Below are positions 1 through 9,196 of a stretch of 64,000 bases of DNA, piece after piece. The DNA is from Bacillus_AB infantis_B. Lineage in GTDB: Bacteria; Bacillota; Bacilli; Bacillales; Cytobacillaceae. The stretch covers positions 62,001 to 126,000 of the forward strand of contig NZ_VTER01000006.1 of assembly GCF_008180445.1 (NCBI RefSeq), written 5' to 3'. Each line of letters starts with the position of its first letter. Positions within the stretch are counted from its first letter, which is position 1. The notes beneath the pieces are model-generated. The model was not told the origin of the DNA and made no database searches. It saw nothing but the letters and a program-made list of their open reading frames with translations. The translations under genes and the position numbers were made by a program.

Positions 1-102
1 CAAAAACTTATAACCAGTATTCAGCAGACAAGCCTGCAAATTAAATAATTCAATATCTGCTGTCTTTTATGCAGCCTTCAAAATTTGAGTCTCCGAACTG
101 AC

Positions 103-129
103 AAAAAGCTCCTCCATAATTGGAGGAGC
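103..129 (-). terminator. Rho-independent terminator of the protease gene
   Basis: Read on the minus strand, arms GCTCCTCC and GGAGGAGC enclose a 6-nt loop and run into TTTTTGTC. It lies just after the stop codon of the metalloprotease gene. Confidence 0.8.
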
Positions 130-136
130 AGGTCTG

Positions 137-940
137 CTAATTCCCATACCAATATTTATTCGCTGCAATCTGTGAATTATGCTGGGAGTGCCAATAGTCG
201 ATGGAGTAAGAATAGTCATAGTTCATGATGCAGCGGATCCCGCTCCCCTGTGCGTCATGGCCGAGGCCGAAATTATGGGAGAACTCATGCTGCGCCGCCT
301 TGGCTGTATTGGCAGTCCCCTGGTCCAGATTCACACTAATGGCACTTCCTGATGGCGCTGCCTGGTACACATAAGCGATACCTCCTGCATCAAAAGCAGC
401 GTCTCTTGTAAAACCGGCTACGAAATCATAGCCTCTCCCATCCCAGTCCCTTTGCAGATCGCTGAGAATCTGTGAACTGTTCGATCCCTGTGAACTCCAG
501 CTTGCGACCGCCTGAACAACAAAGTCCACGCCATGGTCCCTGTTAAAAGCATTGTCGGCGGTTTCAATAATGTTTTGGATCCGGGTCTGCCAATCGCTAT
601 AGGCGCTCCGGTACTCTTCATCTGCCACAGCAAGGACTGTCACCTTCCGTGCGCCCGTATCCTGAGGAGAGGCTTTTCCATCCTGTGTATTTTTGTCTGT
701 CTTCATAATACCAGTCACAGTCCCCTTTTCATTAAGGATGCTGACTGATGTATCTCTTTCCACGATGGCATCTTCTTCAAGATCCTTGAAATCCGCTGCT
801 TTCGGCAAGGAATCGCCAATATATTGTACGGCGTCTGTCGGATGCTCATGATGGTGCCCACCGGACCCGGCATAAGCACTTGAGCTGATTACAAGGGTGC
901 TGAGCAATGATAATGATAAGACCTTCAACTGTTTTTTCAT
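137..940 (-). CDS. Secreted metzincin-type zinc metalloprotease
   Basis: A 267-residue exported protein. Residues 1-24 form a signal peptide (basic start, hydrophobic core, AYA cleavage site), followed at once by a histidine-rich stretch (GSGGHHHEHP). The zinc site HEFSHNFGLGHD is at residues 218-229 and fits HExxHxxGxxHD, with the catalytic Glu219. The Met-turn (CIMNY) follows at about 237-241. This arrangement is typical of reprolysin-like (M12-type) metzincins. Residues 25-95 resemble a propeptide and the catalytic domain covers about 96-267. The start is fixed by AAGGAGGT upstream of the ATG. The gene stands alone with its own terminator. The substrate is unknown; degradation of extracellular protein is the likely role. 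Confidence 0.88.
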   Translation of the reverse strand: MKKQLKVLSLSLLSTLVISSSAYAGSGGHHHEHPTDAVQYIGDSLPKAADFKDLEEDAIVERDTSVSILNEKGTVTGIMKTDKNTQDGKASPQDTGARKVTVLAVADEEYRSAYSDWQTRIQNIIETADNAFNRDHGVDFVVQAVASWSSQGSNSSQILSDLQRDWDGRGYDFVAGFTRDAAFDAGGIAYVYQAAPSGSAISVNLDQGTANTAKAAQHEFSHNFGLGHDAQGSGIRCIMNYDYSYSIDYWHSQHNSQIAANKYWYGN

Positions 941-1176
941 AGAAATACCTCCTTAAATTTTTATTCAAAGAAGATATTCTTCTATTTCTTCCAATTTCCT
1001 TTCATTATTGGATTGGGAAAGCTATGATGGGACAATGGAATGAATGCCTGCAGGTTTTTAGCGGAAAGAATCGGTTATAGAAAAAAAGAGAAACATAAAA
1101 TAATAGTATTTTACTGATTTTGTGAAAGGTGTCATTAAAAAGTTGGGAAAACTTCTTATTTTTGAGGTTCTTTTGA

Positions 1177-1502
1177 TCAAAAATAAATTACTTGAGAAAA
1201 AAAGGAGGACTTTATCACTGATATAAAAATAGGCCTCCTGAAGGAAGAAATTCTTCCCTCCAAAGACCTCTTCCTTAAAAATGCCGTCCCCCCGGCATCA
1301 CCAGTAAGAACAGTCCCATTCACATAGCTGGAATCTCTGACCAGGAACAGGGCAATTTTAGCGATATCCTCTGGCTTGCCTAGACGCGGATTGACAGCAA
1401 GTCCAGGCTGAATCCGATCCATTCCGAATGAATTGATATTGATCATAGAGCTGCTGATATTGATTTCAACGCACCCGGTGCAATTGCATTGCAGCGGATG
1501 CT
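1177..1502 (-). pseudogene. Remnant of a short-chain dehydrogenase (SDR) gene
   Basis: Only the C-terminal third of an SDR is left. One frame (about 1446-1502) encodes IRCNAIAPGAL, the familiar SDR segment that ends in PG. The reading then moves to another frame (1177-1446), which encodes NPRLGKPEDIAKIALFL and VNGTVLTGDAGG, the usual SDR C-terminus. At least one frameshift separates the two, and the nucleotide-binding and catalytic parts are missing. The tail after the GG motif reads into unrelated sequence. The assignment rests on motif order only. Confidence 0.7.
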
Positions 1503-1581
1503 GTGTCTCTATTTTAAAAATCCGGTCTAATATGGCTTTAACAGTTTTGTTTTTTGATGCCGAAGAAAATATAACTTTGCC

Positions 1582-3024
1582 TTAATCCAGAAACAATGCA
1601 TCGCCGACATCCACATACATTGCTTTCCCTGTAACAGCATCTATTGAACGGATATGGCCCACTGTTTCTGGGAATGAAGGCGTGTAAGAGAGGGAATAGA
1701 CAGATTTCCCGGTTTCATCATAATCCCTCGTGAACATCTTCTCCATCTTGACAAATTTCCGGTATATATCTTTTGCTTCCTGAAGGCTGATGGCCGGTTC
1801 GGCCGGCAAATGCCTATATAGCTCATCAGGCAGAATATCAAGATGAAAATGAGTGACTTTCCCGGAGTACTTCCCAATTTCTATTACCGTCGCATGCTGC
1901 CCTGTTCTAATTCCCTTGTAATACAGGTGAAAATAAAAGGTGTAAGCAGGCTCCTGTTCAAGAACATCCTTATCCCGTCCATCCAGGTCTGTTTCTTCTC
2001 TCTCTTCTTCAAGGTTCTCCGGCTCATCCCCTTCCTCGTCTATGTTAACCTCCAGCCGGAATCTTTCATGGGCATCAGGATACAGCTTGAACATAAGCTC
2101 AACTGCCTTTTTCCTGGCAGCTTCCTGCGCGATTTCTTCCCCGCCGCCGGTATGCAGCTCCCCGCTCACAGCACTCAGTAGCATACCAGACTTTTGTTCA
2201 AAGGATAGCTTCAGAACATGGTGATCTGCCTCTTCCATTTCAAAAGAAAACGACCCGGCATCTTCCTTAGTCCAAACCTCGACCCTCTTGCCTTCGTTCT
2301 CCCTTGTTTCCATGAGCTTGTAATCCTGGTTAATCCCGAACAAGTCATAAATGGTTTCATTACTGTGCTCATCACTAGAGATTGCCATATCAGCAGCAGG
2401 CTCCGCCCAGATGCCATTATAGTCAGATCCATCAATCGGGAGATCCGTGAACGGCTCAATAATCTCATAGGCAAGATGGTATAGATGATCACCATTCTTA
2501 AAAACCTCTTTGTCAAAATGCTCAATACAAAGCTCAAATTTTACTCCCTGGAGATATTTCTCCAATGCCTCTTTCTTGGAAACGGCTTCTTTTGAGTACT
2601 TGACTTCATACTCCTCCCCGCTGCAGTGAAAACGCATCACCTGGCCGGCAGTCGAAACGGAAACAGTAAAACCTGTACTATGTAAAAATAACCCGTACAT
2701 TTCATCTCTTTTTTCATAAACAGCCCAATAAGGATTCCCCAGATCAAGGACTGCAGAAAGCTCAAACTCCTTCTGATCCGGATAAATGGCTCTGATGAAC
2801 CCTTCTGCAATATCCGCAATCTCTTCTTTGGAAAGATTCCCTGCACGAGGTTCCTCCTCTATTTCAAAATGGATAAGCCTGCCGTTTTCACTCAGTGAAT
2901 AGCTCCCTATTATTTTGGAAGTCGCTGAATCCAGAAGATCATAAATCTGTTCCTCATTTTCCGCCAACCTATTGATTATCCCCGGCGGAAGAAATACCAG
3001 CAGTTTTTCCCATACTTCACTCAT
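1582..3024 (-). CDS. YcdB/YcdC-repeat (PepSY-like) protein
   Basis: About 480 residues, soluble, acidic, with no clear signal peptide. Repeated alpha/beta segments of the kind ALEKYLQGVKFEL, AVELMFKLYPDAHERFRL and KDIYRKFVKMEKMF alternate with 'AYTFYFHLYYKGI...' strands, a pattern seen in YcdB/YcdC and PepSY-type repeat proteins of bacilli. An upstream in-frame ATG (3042) lacks a ribosome site. The ATG at 3024 follows AAAGGTGG at a good distance and is preferred. It lies downstream of the YtkA and PepSY genes, but a terminator at 3105-3130 separates them. Function is unknown; PepSY-type domains are often linked to peptidase inhibition or cell-surface processes. Confidence 0.68.
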   Translation of the reverse strand: MSEVWEKLLVFLPPGIINRLAENEEQIYDLLDSATSKIIGSYSLSENGRLIHFEIEEEPRAGNLSKEEIADIAEGFIRAIYPDQKEFELSAVLDLGNPYWAVYEKRDEMYGLFLHSTGFTVSVSTAGQVMRFHCSGEEYEVKYSKEAVSKKEALEKYLQGVKFELCIEHFDKEVFKNGDHLYHLAYEIIEPFTDLPIDGSDYNGIWAEPAADMAISSDEHSNETIYDLFGINQDYKLMETRENEGKRVEVWTKEDAGSFSFEMEEADHHVLKLSFEQKSGMLLSAVSGELHTGGGEEIAQEAARKKAVELMFKLYPDAHERFRLEVNIDEEGDEPENLEEEREETDLDGRDKDVLEQEPAYTFYFHLYYKGIRTGQHATVIEIGKYSGKVTHFHLDILPDELYRHLPAEPAISLQEAKDIYRKFVKMEKMFTRDYDETGKSVYSLSYTPSFPETVGHIRSIDAVTGKAMYVDVGDALFLD

Positions 3025-3104
3025 CCTTAACCCACCTTTCATCCTATTTATTTACAAATATCATACCATCTATTAACCTTTAAAAATGTGGCAGAATAGG
3101 AAAA

Positions 3105-3130
3105 AGACCCATTGAACCTGTCAATAGATC
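3105..3130 (-). terminator. Terminator after the YtkA-like lipoprotein gene
   Basis: Minus-strand arms AGATCTATTGA and TCAATGGGTCT pair with two G-T wobbles around a 4-5 nt loop and run into TTTTTCC. It ends the PepSY/YtkA operon. Confidence 0.65.
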
Positions 3131-3145
3131 TTTTCCCCTCTCTTC

Positions 3146-3607
3146 TTAATGATGTCCCTCATGGCTGCCTGAAGGCGCCTCTCCTTCCTTCATCAGCTCC
3201 TCCAGCTCGGCTTCTGTAAGCTCCCCGACCACAAACTGCTTTTGCGGCATGATGAGCGAGCCGGCCCTGCTGGCATGTACTTTAATTATATAGACACCAT
3301 CCTGTTCAAACTTTTTGGCAAGCTGATAAACACCTTCTCCTTCATCATCGGCTTCTTCCATTGGATAATGAACGCTGCCGTCCCGCTTCCAGATTTCAAA
3401 ATGGACATAATCTGCACCTGCCGCTTTTTCTCCGTTTTGCGTAAGCACTGCCCGGATTGGCACATCTTCACCTGCAGCAAATGAGTCAGGCAGGATGATT
3501 TCTGCCTGAAGCGGCCACTCTTTTTTATATAAGTCCTCTGTATTTTCAGCCAGGGAGCAGCCGCCAAGCAATACTCCCAATATGATTAAAAATAATATCT
3601 TCTTCAC
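3146..3607 (-). CDS. YtkA-like lipoprotein
   Basis: A 153-residue lipoprotein: hydrophobic leader with lipobox LGGC, lipidated Cys17, then a beta-rich domain (about 35-128) matching the YtkA-like type ('ADYVHFEIWKRDG', 'GVYIIKVHA'). The protein ends in a histidine-rich tail, SHEGHH, which could bind a metal. The gene begins 12 bases after the PepSY membrane-protein gene, so the two are probably co-transcribed. In the related FixH/YtkA group, links to copper or cytochrome assembly are known. A role in metal handling at the outer face of the membrane is inferred here, not shown. Confidence 0.75.
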   Translation of the reverse strand: MKKILFLIILGVLLGGCSLAENTEDLYKKEWPLQAEIILPDSFAAGEDVPIRAVLTQNGEKAAGADYVHFEIWKRDGSVHYPMEEADDEGEGVYQLAKKFEQDGVYIIKVHASRAGSLIMPQKQFVVGELTEAELEELMKEGEAPSGSHEGHH

Positions 3608-3619
3608 ATTAAGGCTCCC

Positions 3620-4954
3620 TTATGCATTCATGAATTTTTTGACAGCTGGAATCCGCCTGATGATGAGCCAGTCCACAAGCCAGACCACGATGAGCGACAG
3701 GCCGACAAGCGGGAAAATGATCCCCAGTGCAATCAATATAAGCAGGAACATCTTCATTTTTAATGCTGAAGGACCTGCAGGGGCACCCATCCCTTTTTTC
3801 GGCTTCCGCTTCAGCCAGAGATAAAGTCCGCTGGCTGCGACAAGAATGATGCCCAGACAAATGAACAGGCTTATAAGCTGATTGACCAGTCCAAACTGGG
3901 TTCCTTTATGAAGGGTGATTCCCCAGGCAACCAGCTTCCCGATAAAGCCGTAATTGTCATATCGGTAATCGGCAAGCACCGCACCCGAATACTGATCCAG
4001 ATGAATGGTGGCTTCATCCTGGGCCTTTGCCGGAAAAGCAGAGAGTGTAAAAACGCCTTCCTTTGTTGAAGGGAAAATGATTGTATAGCCCGGATCCATG
4101 CCTTCATACTGGGCAATCGAGACTGCATCATTGATGGAAAGCGGGATAAAGCCTTCCACTTCCGATTTCGGCACTTCAAGATTCTCGGCTGCCCAGGGTA
4201 CTTCTGCAATATCCTTTGTCTTGACTAGAGACTCAGGAGCACTGCCGGTCCAGACGGAAGGCGGATACCCTTCCCCTGTGTTCGTTGCCCAATTCTGGAA
4301 GTTAACTCCCCAGAAGTCGGACCAGGGCAGCCCGGTCATAATCAGGAAAAGCATTCCTGCTGTCACCCAAAATGCAGGCACTGCGTGCAGATCTCTTCTG
4401 AAAACTCTTTTTCCCTTATTCAAACGGGGAAGCAGCACGCCTGCCAGCCCTTTTGATTTCCTCGAAAACCATAAATAAAGTCCCGTTACAATCAGGACAA
4501 CCGCCCAGCAGGCAGCCAATTCGACGATACGGTCGCCAAGGGTCCCTGCCATCAATTCGCCATGAATTTCTTCAACCTTATCCATGATGCGGTCCCCATT
4601 GTTCAATGTCCCCAATGACTTTCCTGTATAAGGATCCACAAATACAGTAAGTGACTCTTCCCCATTTATGATGCTTACTTCACTGGTACGGGCGTCTCCC
4701 TCTCCAGGCCGGTATTTCGATATAAAAGCATCAGGATACAGCCTCTTAACTTCTTCAAGCTGTTCTGAAGGAAGAATGCGATCCCCCTGCGGCTGGACTT
4801 CATAATATTCCTTGTAGATCACCTGTTCAATCTGCGGCTTGAACAGGTAGACCGATCCTGTCACTGCCAGAATGATCAGGAACGGTGCAAAAATAATGCC
4901 GGCATAAAAATGCCATCTCCAAATCGTTTTATAGAGAGAGCCCTCCGGTTTCAT
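3620..4954 (-). CDS. PepSY-associated transmembrane protein
   Basis: A membrane protein of about 444 residues of the PepSY-TM type. An N-terminal helix (WRWHFYAGIIFAPFLIILA) is followed by an outer PepSY segment ('SLTVFVDPYTGKSLG'), two helices in the middle, a second outer part ('ATIHLDQYSGAVLADY') and a C-terminal helix pair after 'ITLHKGTQFG'. Conserved histidines next to the helices (HFYAG, LHKGTQFG) are typical. These proteins are often iron-regulated and next to siderophore or reductase genes. The start at 4954 has GGAG six bases upstream; a 4966 start is also possible. The open frame runs further upstream but crosses a terminator, so the longer start is rejected. Confidence 0.78.
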   Translation of the reverse strand: MKPEGSLYKTIWRWHFYAGIIFAPFLIILAVTGSVYLFKPQIEQVIYKEYYEVQPQGDRILPSEQLEEVKRLYPDAFISKYRPGEGDARTSEVSIINGEESLTVFVDPYTGKSLGTLNNGDRIMDKVEEIHGELMAGTLGDRIVELAACWAVVLIVTGLYLWFSRKSKGLAGVLLPRLNKGKRVFRRDLHAVPAFWVTAGMLFLIMTGLPWSDFWGVNFQNWATNTGEGYPPSVWTGSAPESLVKTKDIAEVPWAAENLEVPKSEVEGFIPLSINDAVSIAQYEGMDPGYTIIFPSTKEGVFTLSAFPAKAQDEATIHLDQYSGAVLADYRYDNYGFIGKLVAWGITLHKGTQFGLVNQLISLFICLGIILVAASGLYLWLKRKPKKGMGAPAGPSALKMKMFLLILIALGIIFPLVGLSLIVVWLVDWLIIRRIPAVKKFMNA

Positions 4955-5074
4955 TTTTTTCTCCATAGAGGCTATAATCCTTTCATAATCAAATTCTATA
5001 AAACAATATAATGTGAAAATGTGAGGGATGAATGAAGTTTTCGCAAAAAATATAATTAAGTTCAGCAGCACAAA

Positions 5075-5105
5075 AAGAGCCTGCCACTGGCTGATCAGGG
5101 CAGGC
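5075..5105 (-). terminator. Terminator after the SEC-C gene
   Basis: Minus-strand arms GCCTGCC and GGCAGGC enclose 13 nt and lead into TCTTTTTG. It separates the SEC-C gene from the PepSY gene and shows that the PepSY coding region starts later than the longest open frame. Confidence 0.65.
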
Positions 5106-5138
5106 GTCTTTAATTTCATCGGTTAAGTTAGTTAACTA

Positions 5139-6341
5139 TCATGATCTGCCGCAGCATTTTTTATACTTTTTCCCGCTTCCGCAAGGACAAGGGTCATTCC
5201 TGCCCACTTTTGCGTCGGCATTAGTGTCTTTATCGGCAGCCGGCAGCGGCTTTAACTGCTTTTTCTCCATGCTGCTCAGCTCCAGGGAGGTATAGCCTTT
5301 GAGGAACCATTCCCTTGTGCTGTTCATAAGCTCCACCACTATGTCCATCAGTGCCTGCAGTTTCTCAACACTGTCGAACTTAAACATCCCTGTCAAATAT
5401 TTCATCAGATCTTCAGGTGTATCTCCCACCCTTGTAGCAAAAACACACTCTTCTGCGACCTGGTCTGCATCTTCTTTAGTGATTTCGAAGTTCTGCGCAA
5501 GGAATTGGACGAGCTGCATATAGCTTTTATTTCTTTCCACAAAACCAGGCTCACCAGCTGCCAGCAGCTGCTGTTTGGTAAAAAGATAGTATGATAGGCT
5601 CTTCCTTGCCTGATGCTCCTGGATCACCCGTTTCGCATCAAATACCCTGCGATTAGAATAGCCATCCCCATTAATCTGCAGCTCCGTGCGGAATGAGTTG
5701 GCATCACGGATTATATTAAGATATTCCCTTAGGTGTACTGGATGTTTTAGATATTTTTCCAGAAATTCAGCCAGCTGAACAATTGACAGGGTTCCATAAT
5801 AATATAGAAGCCCGCCTGTAAGCCTGATCCATTCTGTGTTTTTATTGACGGCAGATCTGATATGTATACTGTTCTTTAATTCTTTTACTTTTTCAATCAG
5901 TTCGTTTGGTATAGCGAGAACTGGCTCCCCTTCAATAATACCGCTGTAAATAATCCCGGTTCCGCGGAAGTATTCGATCTGCTGCGCCTCTATATGTGGT
6001 GCCGGCATCAGTCCGCCGCTCTCGGCAATATCCAGCAGCAGCTGGAATCTTTCACTGTCCCAGTTAAGAGGAATGCTTTCAAGATTTTCAGCAATTTTCT
6101 CCTGCAGCAGGATGATCAGCTCCGCCTTTTTCAGGCTGCTCGCATTTTTAATGGCCAGATTTTTTCTTATTGTATCAAGTTCACCTTTCGTGAAACGACT
6201 CAGCCCTTCATTCAGTGTAAAAGGAACACTCAATTCACTCCAGTGCTTTTTGAACTGCTTCACTTCCTGGCTTTTCTTCAAATCTTTCAATCCGTCCAGA
6301 ATTTGATTCACCTGTTTTTCAAGTACTGCATTTCCGCTCAT
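5139..6341 (-). CDS. SEC-C motif protein with SAP-like N-terminal segment
   Basis: 400 residues. The C-terminus (379-398) is a SEC-C zinc motif, VGRNDPCPCGSGKKYKKCC, as found at the end of SecA; Cys385, Cys387, Cys396 and Cys397 are the ligands. Residues about 45-85 ('FTKGELDTIRKNLAIKN... KKAELIILLQEKI') resemble a SAP or Rho-N-like helix pair. The middle is helical and not recognised. SEC-C motifs bind zinc and often mediate contact with SecB or ribosomal partners. Such stand-alone SEC-C proteins are common in bacilli and mostly uncharacterised. It has its own terminator and appears monocistronic. Confidence 0.75.
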   Translation of the reverse strand: MSGNAVLEKQVNQILDGLKDLKKSQEVKQFKKHWSELSVPFTLNEGLSRFTKGELDTIRKNLAIKNASSLKKAELIILLQEKIAENLESIPLNWDSERFQLLLDIAESGGLMPAPHIEAQQIEYFRGTGIIYSGIIEGEPVLAIPNELIEKVKELKNSIHIRSAVNKNTEWIRLTGGLLYYYGTLSIVQLAEFLEKYLKHPVHLREYLNIIRDANSFRTELQINGDGYSNRRVFDAKRVIQEHQARKSLSYYLFTKQQLLAAGEPGFVERNKSYMQLVQFLAQNFEITKEDADQVAEECVFATRVGDTPEDLMKYLTGMFKFDSVEKLQALMDIVVELMNSTREWFLKGYTSLELSSMEKKQLKPLPAADKDTNADAKVGRNDPCPCGSGKKYKKCCGRS

Positions 6342-6577
6342 GTATATGTACTCCTTTCTCTCTTATTCATTCACAATCAATCAATGATTTTTCATTAATG
6401 AATACATGTACATTTCCAATCTACTATTATACACATAAGAGCCTGCCGGGATAAAATGAATCAATATAGAAAATAGTCCGTCAATAATGAAGAAACCTTT
6501 GATTTGAAGGAATTTCAGGGATTATGCTGTCAAAAATTAACGCCTCCTATGGGCGGTAAGCAGGGAGCGGTCCTTCC
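6342..6577. other. Gene-free stretch upstream of the SEC-C gene
   Basis: AT-rich DNA probably holding the promoter of the SEC-C gene. I see no convincing gene here. Immediately beyond it begins the left copy of the flanking inverted repeat. Confidence 0.5.
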
Positions 6578-6806
6578 CGCACCTGAATAAGGAAATCAGT
6601 GACAGGCTGAAAAATAAGCGGAGAAATTCCCTCTAATTTCAATAAAACTATAAAAATAGCCAAAATAGACGGAGAAATTCCGGCTATCGACTCAAAAGAC
6701 AGGAATATAGGTGACTTCGCTCCTCTTTAACGGAATTTCTCCGCTTATTTACACCCACTCGTCCCATATTCAGCAGCCTAGCCGGAAAATCGAGACCGTC
6801 GATTAA
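6578..6806 (+). repeat. Left copy of a 228-bp inverted repeat with stem-forming cores
   Basis: This segment matches, in reverse orientation and by eye at about four positions in five, the stretch 9289-9515. It contains three copies of a core close to GCGGAGAAATTCC. Core 1 (6612-6630) and core 3 (6732-6750) form a perfect 19-bp inverted repeat. Core 2 (about 6665-6687) is itself a small palindrome with ATAG/CTAT ends. An open frame at 6684-6872 is produced by this repeat and is not a gene. Confidence 0.85.
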
Positions 6807-7445
6807 GTTGTAGTTTTTTCTTCTTCTACACCTTATTTCACAGACTTTGTGAATTTTACCGGTTTTTTTCACAAACTTGCATTATTTTATTGGTTTTTCC
6901 TCTTGTAAAGGCCCTCTGTTTGTTCTCATTTCCCTAATTTGGGCAGACGGGGGCCTTAACCCGATTTTCGCATTTTTTGTAGCGGTAAAAGGGCTGAATA
7001 GATTCAGTTGCTTTTTTAACCATGATTTTCACGTTGATGACCATGGCCGTCAACTTGGACGCAATCCTTAATGATTCCCTACCTCATGTTCTTGGCTTTC
7101 TGAGCCCGTGATGGTTGGCAGCTTCATGATTCGTTCTCTCCACATCGAACCTGGCTATTAATGCTTTTTTTCCTTCATCGGTTTGATTATAGGACCTTCC
7201 TTGTTCCATGATTTCGTAGAAATCACTGATAAAGACGGTTCGCCTTTTTTATTGGTCGTACATTGGGCAAACATGGGGCATGCTTGACACGTTTCCTCTT
7301 GAAATTTGAATTGATAGCCATGGCTTTTGTTATTGCGTACTTTTTTAGAAGTCGCGTATCCAAGAGGGCATGTAACTTCATCCAATCTTTTATCAAAAAC
7401 AAACCAATCGCTTTCTAACAATCCTGTCGGATTTGTACTTCTTTG

Positions 7446-7797
7446 TATGGGAGCACTCATTAGAATCTGCATCTTTGTTATTTTCTGGCGATTCTCTCCT
7501 GTGCCATAAGCCGTATCCCCGATAACTTGCTTCGGCAATATACTGTAGCGGCTGACCATTTCCTCCACCATGGGGACAAGACGGTCTCCATCCCATTCGT
7601 TACCCGGAATGGGTTCGGTATTCAGGATTAATCCATTCTGCCTCGACTCCAGGACCTGTATTTTATCTCCAGTAAACTTCACGGACTTCGTTTTGTGCCC
7701 GCCCCTGATTTCCGGGTCATAGGCGCTCCGGATGCGATCCGCCGGTTTTTCTTTTTTGGGTAATTCCTTGAATGTAAGTTGTGCTTGTCCAGCATCG
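7446..7797. repeat. Exact 352-bp duplication, copy 1 (assembly overlap)
   Basis: Identical to 7799-8150 and separated from it by a single N (7798). Both lie inside the transposase gene. Exact identity plus the single N points to two contig ends that overlap and were joined without merging. Confidence 0.85.
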
Positions 7798-7798
7798 N

Positions 7799-8150
7799 TA
7801 TGGGAGCACTCATTAGAATCTGCATCTTTGTTATTTTCTGGCGATTCTCTCCTGTGCCATAAGCCGTATCCCCGATAACTTGCTTCGGCAATATACTGTA
7901 GCGGCTGACCATTTCCTCCACCATGGGGACAAGACGGTCTCCATCCCATTCGTTACCCGGAATGGGTTCGGTATTCAGGATTAATCCATTCTGCCTCGAC
8001 TCCAGGACCTGTATTTTATCTCCAGTAAACTTCACGGACTTCGTTTTGTGCCCGCCCCTGATTTCCGGGTCATAGGCGCTCCGGATGCGATCCGCCGGTT
8101 TTTCTTTTTTGGGTAATTCCTTGAATGTAAGTTGTGCTTGTCCAGCATCG
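7799..8150. repeat. Exact 352-bp duplication, copy 2 (assembly overlap)
   Basis: Second copy of 7446-7797, followed by another N at 8151. It makes the transposase reading frame appear to occur twice. Confidence 0.85.
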
Positions 8151-8743
8151 NCAGGCTCAACCGGTTTGGTGTTCTCTTNCAGGATCTGATAAAGAATTCC
8201 TTGAANTTCTAAACAGCGAAGCTGTTGTTTATCGTTCTCCCATGCCCAGAATAAAGGCTTCACCCTCTCACTTTCCAGCCAATGCAACAGGCTGTAGCCT
8301 TCCACTGCCAGGCGGCTGAATAATACCAGCCGATCCTCTTCAGGCGCCTGGTCGGAGAGCCGTTTCAGGATGCTTTTGAGGGGACAGTCCTGGGAAAGAN
8401 GGGTATANAACTTCGGATATGTCCGTTTGATGTGATGGATGATCTGGAGGATTCCCTGTTGGATTAGACGGTAGGAGCCCACCTTCGCAATATTGGCGTA
8501 AGTATGGAAGGAATCGATAAGCCAGCGGTCATCATCCTTTCCCCATAGCCCTTTCGCCAAAGCCTGGGAAAGGATATGGTGATGACACGCATCAAAAAGC
8601 TCAGAACCCATGCGGCCCCGATCGAGACCCAAGGTGCTATGATCGAAACCATTGAAAGAAACGGGCACTCCCAAAAAACGTTTTAAATGTAGATGATAAA
8701 GAACGGCCTCTTCCATTTCACGGTCAGAGTAATTGTGATAGCG

Positions 8744-8969
8744 TTGCACAAAATGGATTTTTAATTTTAAGGAGGGAGCATAAGGGCGCTGTCCCTTTGT
8801 GGAATATAGGGGTGCACAGAGTTGATCGGCAAAGGAAAAGTCAACCACCTGTTCGACCCGGCTCCAGAATGGATGATCAGGAACCGAAGAGAAAACTTCA
8901 TAATCTGATAAAGTTAGCTGACCAAATGTTTTATATTGAACGTGAGCCATCATGATCACTCCATACGTA
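8744..8969. repeat. Exact 226-bp duplication, copy 1 (assembly overlap)
   Basis: Identical to 8971-9196 with one N (8970) between. Both contain the transposase start codon. This is the same signature as the duplication near 7.8 kb. Confidence 0.85.
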
Positions 8970-8970
8970 N

Positions 8971-9196
8971 TTGCACAAAATGGATTTTTAATTTTAAGGA
9001 GGGAGCATAAGGGCGCTGTCCCTTTGTGGAATATAGGGGTGCACAGAGTTGATCGGCAAAGGAAAAGTCAACCACCTGTTCGACCCGGCTCCAGAATGGA
9101 TGATCAGGAACCGAAGAGAAAACTTCATAATCTGATAAAGTTAGCTGACCAAATGTTTTATATTGAACGTGAGCCATCATGATCACTCCATACGTA
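8971..9196. repeat. Exact 226-bp duplication, copy 2 (assembly overlap)
   Basis: Second copy of 8744-8969. This one carries the upstream flank that leads to the IS end, so it is probably the genuine 5' region. Confidence 0.85.

Larger units (their letters stand above)
6934..9180 (-). pseudogene. IS1182-type DDE transposase, interrupted
   Basis: The start (ATG ATG after GGAG) is at 9180, with an artefactual second copy at 8953. The N-terminal part (FGQLTLSDYEVFSSVPDHP, then 'LKLKIHFVQRYHNYSDREMEEAV') is the DUF772-like region of IS1182/IS5-group transposases. The DDE part follows ('WLIDSFHTYANIAK', 'VIGDTAYGTGENR'), with a cysteine cluster ('CQACPMFAQC'). If the duplicated blocks are collapsed, the frame stays open to 7158. 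There an A7 run shifts it; the correct continuation in another frame is 'ALIARFDVERTNHEAANHHG', the usual C-terminus. That tail holds a TGA shortly after. So the gene is broken at the 3' end even if the assembly is corrected, unless slippage on the A run occurs. Confidence 0.75.

Noticed and set aside
4955..5119. N-terminal extension of the PepSY protein
   Set aside because: It crosses a terminator and lacks a ribosome site; start moved to 4954.
6684..6872. Open frame of 62 codons, minus strand
   Set aside because: It arises from the inverted repeat and IS edge; no ribosome site and no recognisable protein.
7158..8959. Two separate transposase genes in tandem
   Set aside because: The duplicates are exact and joined by single N bases, so one gene was doubled by the assembly.
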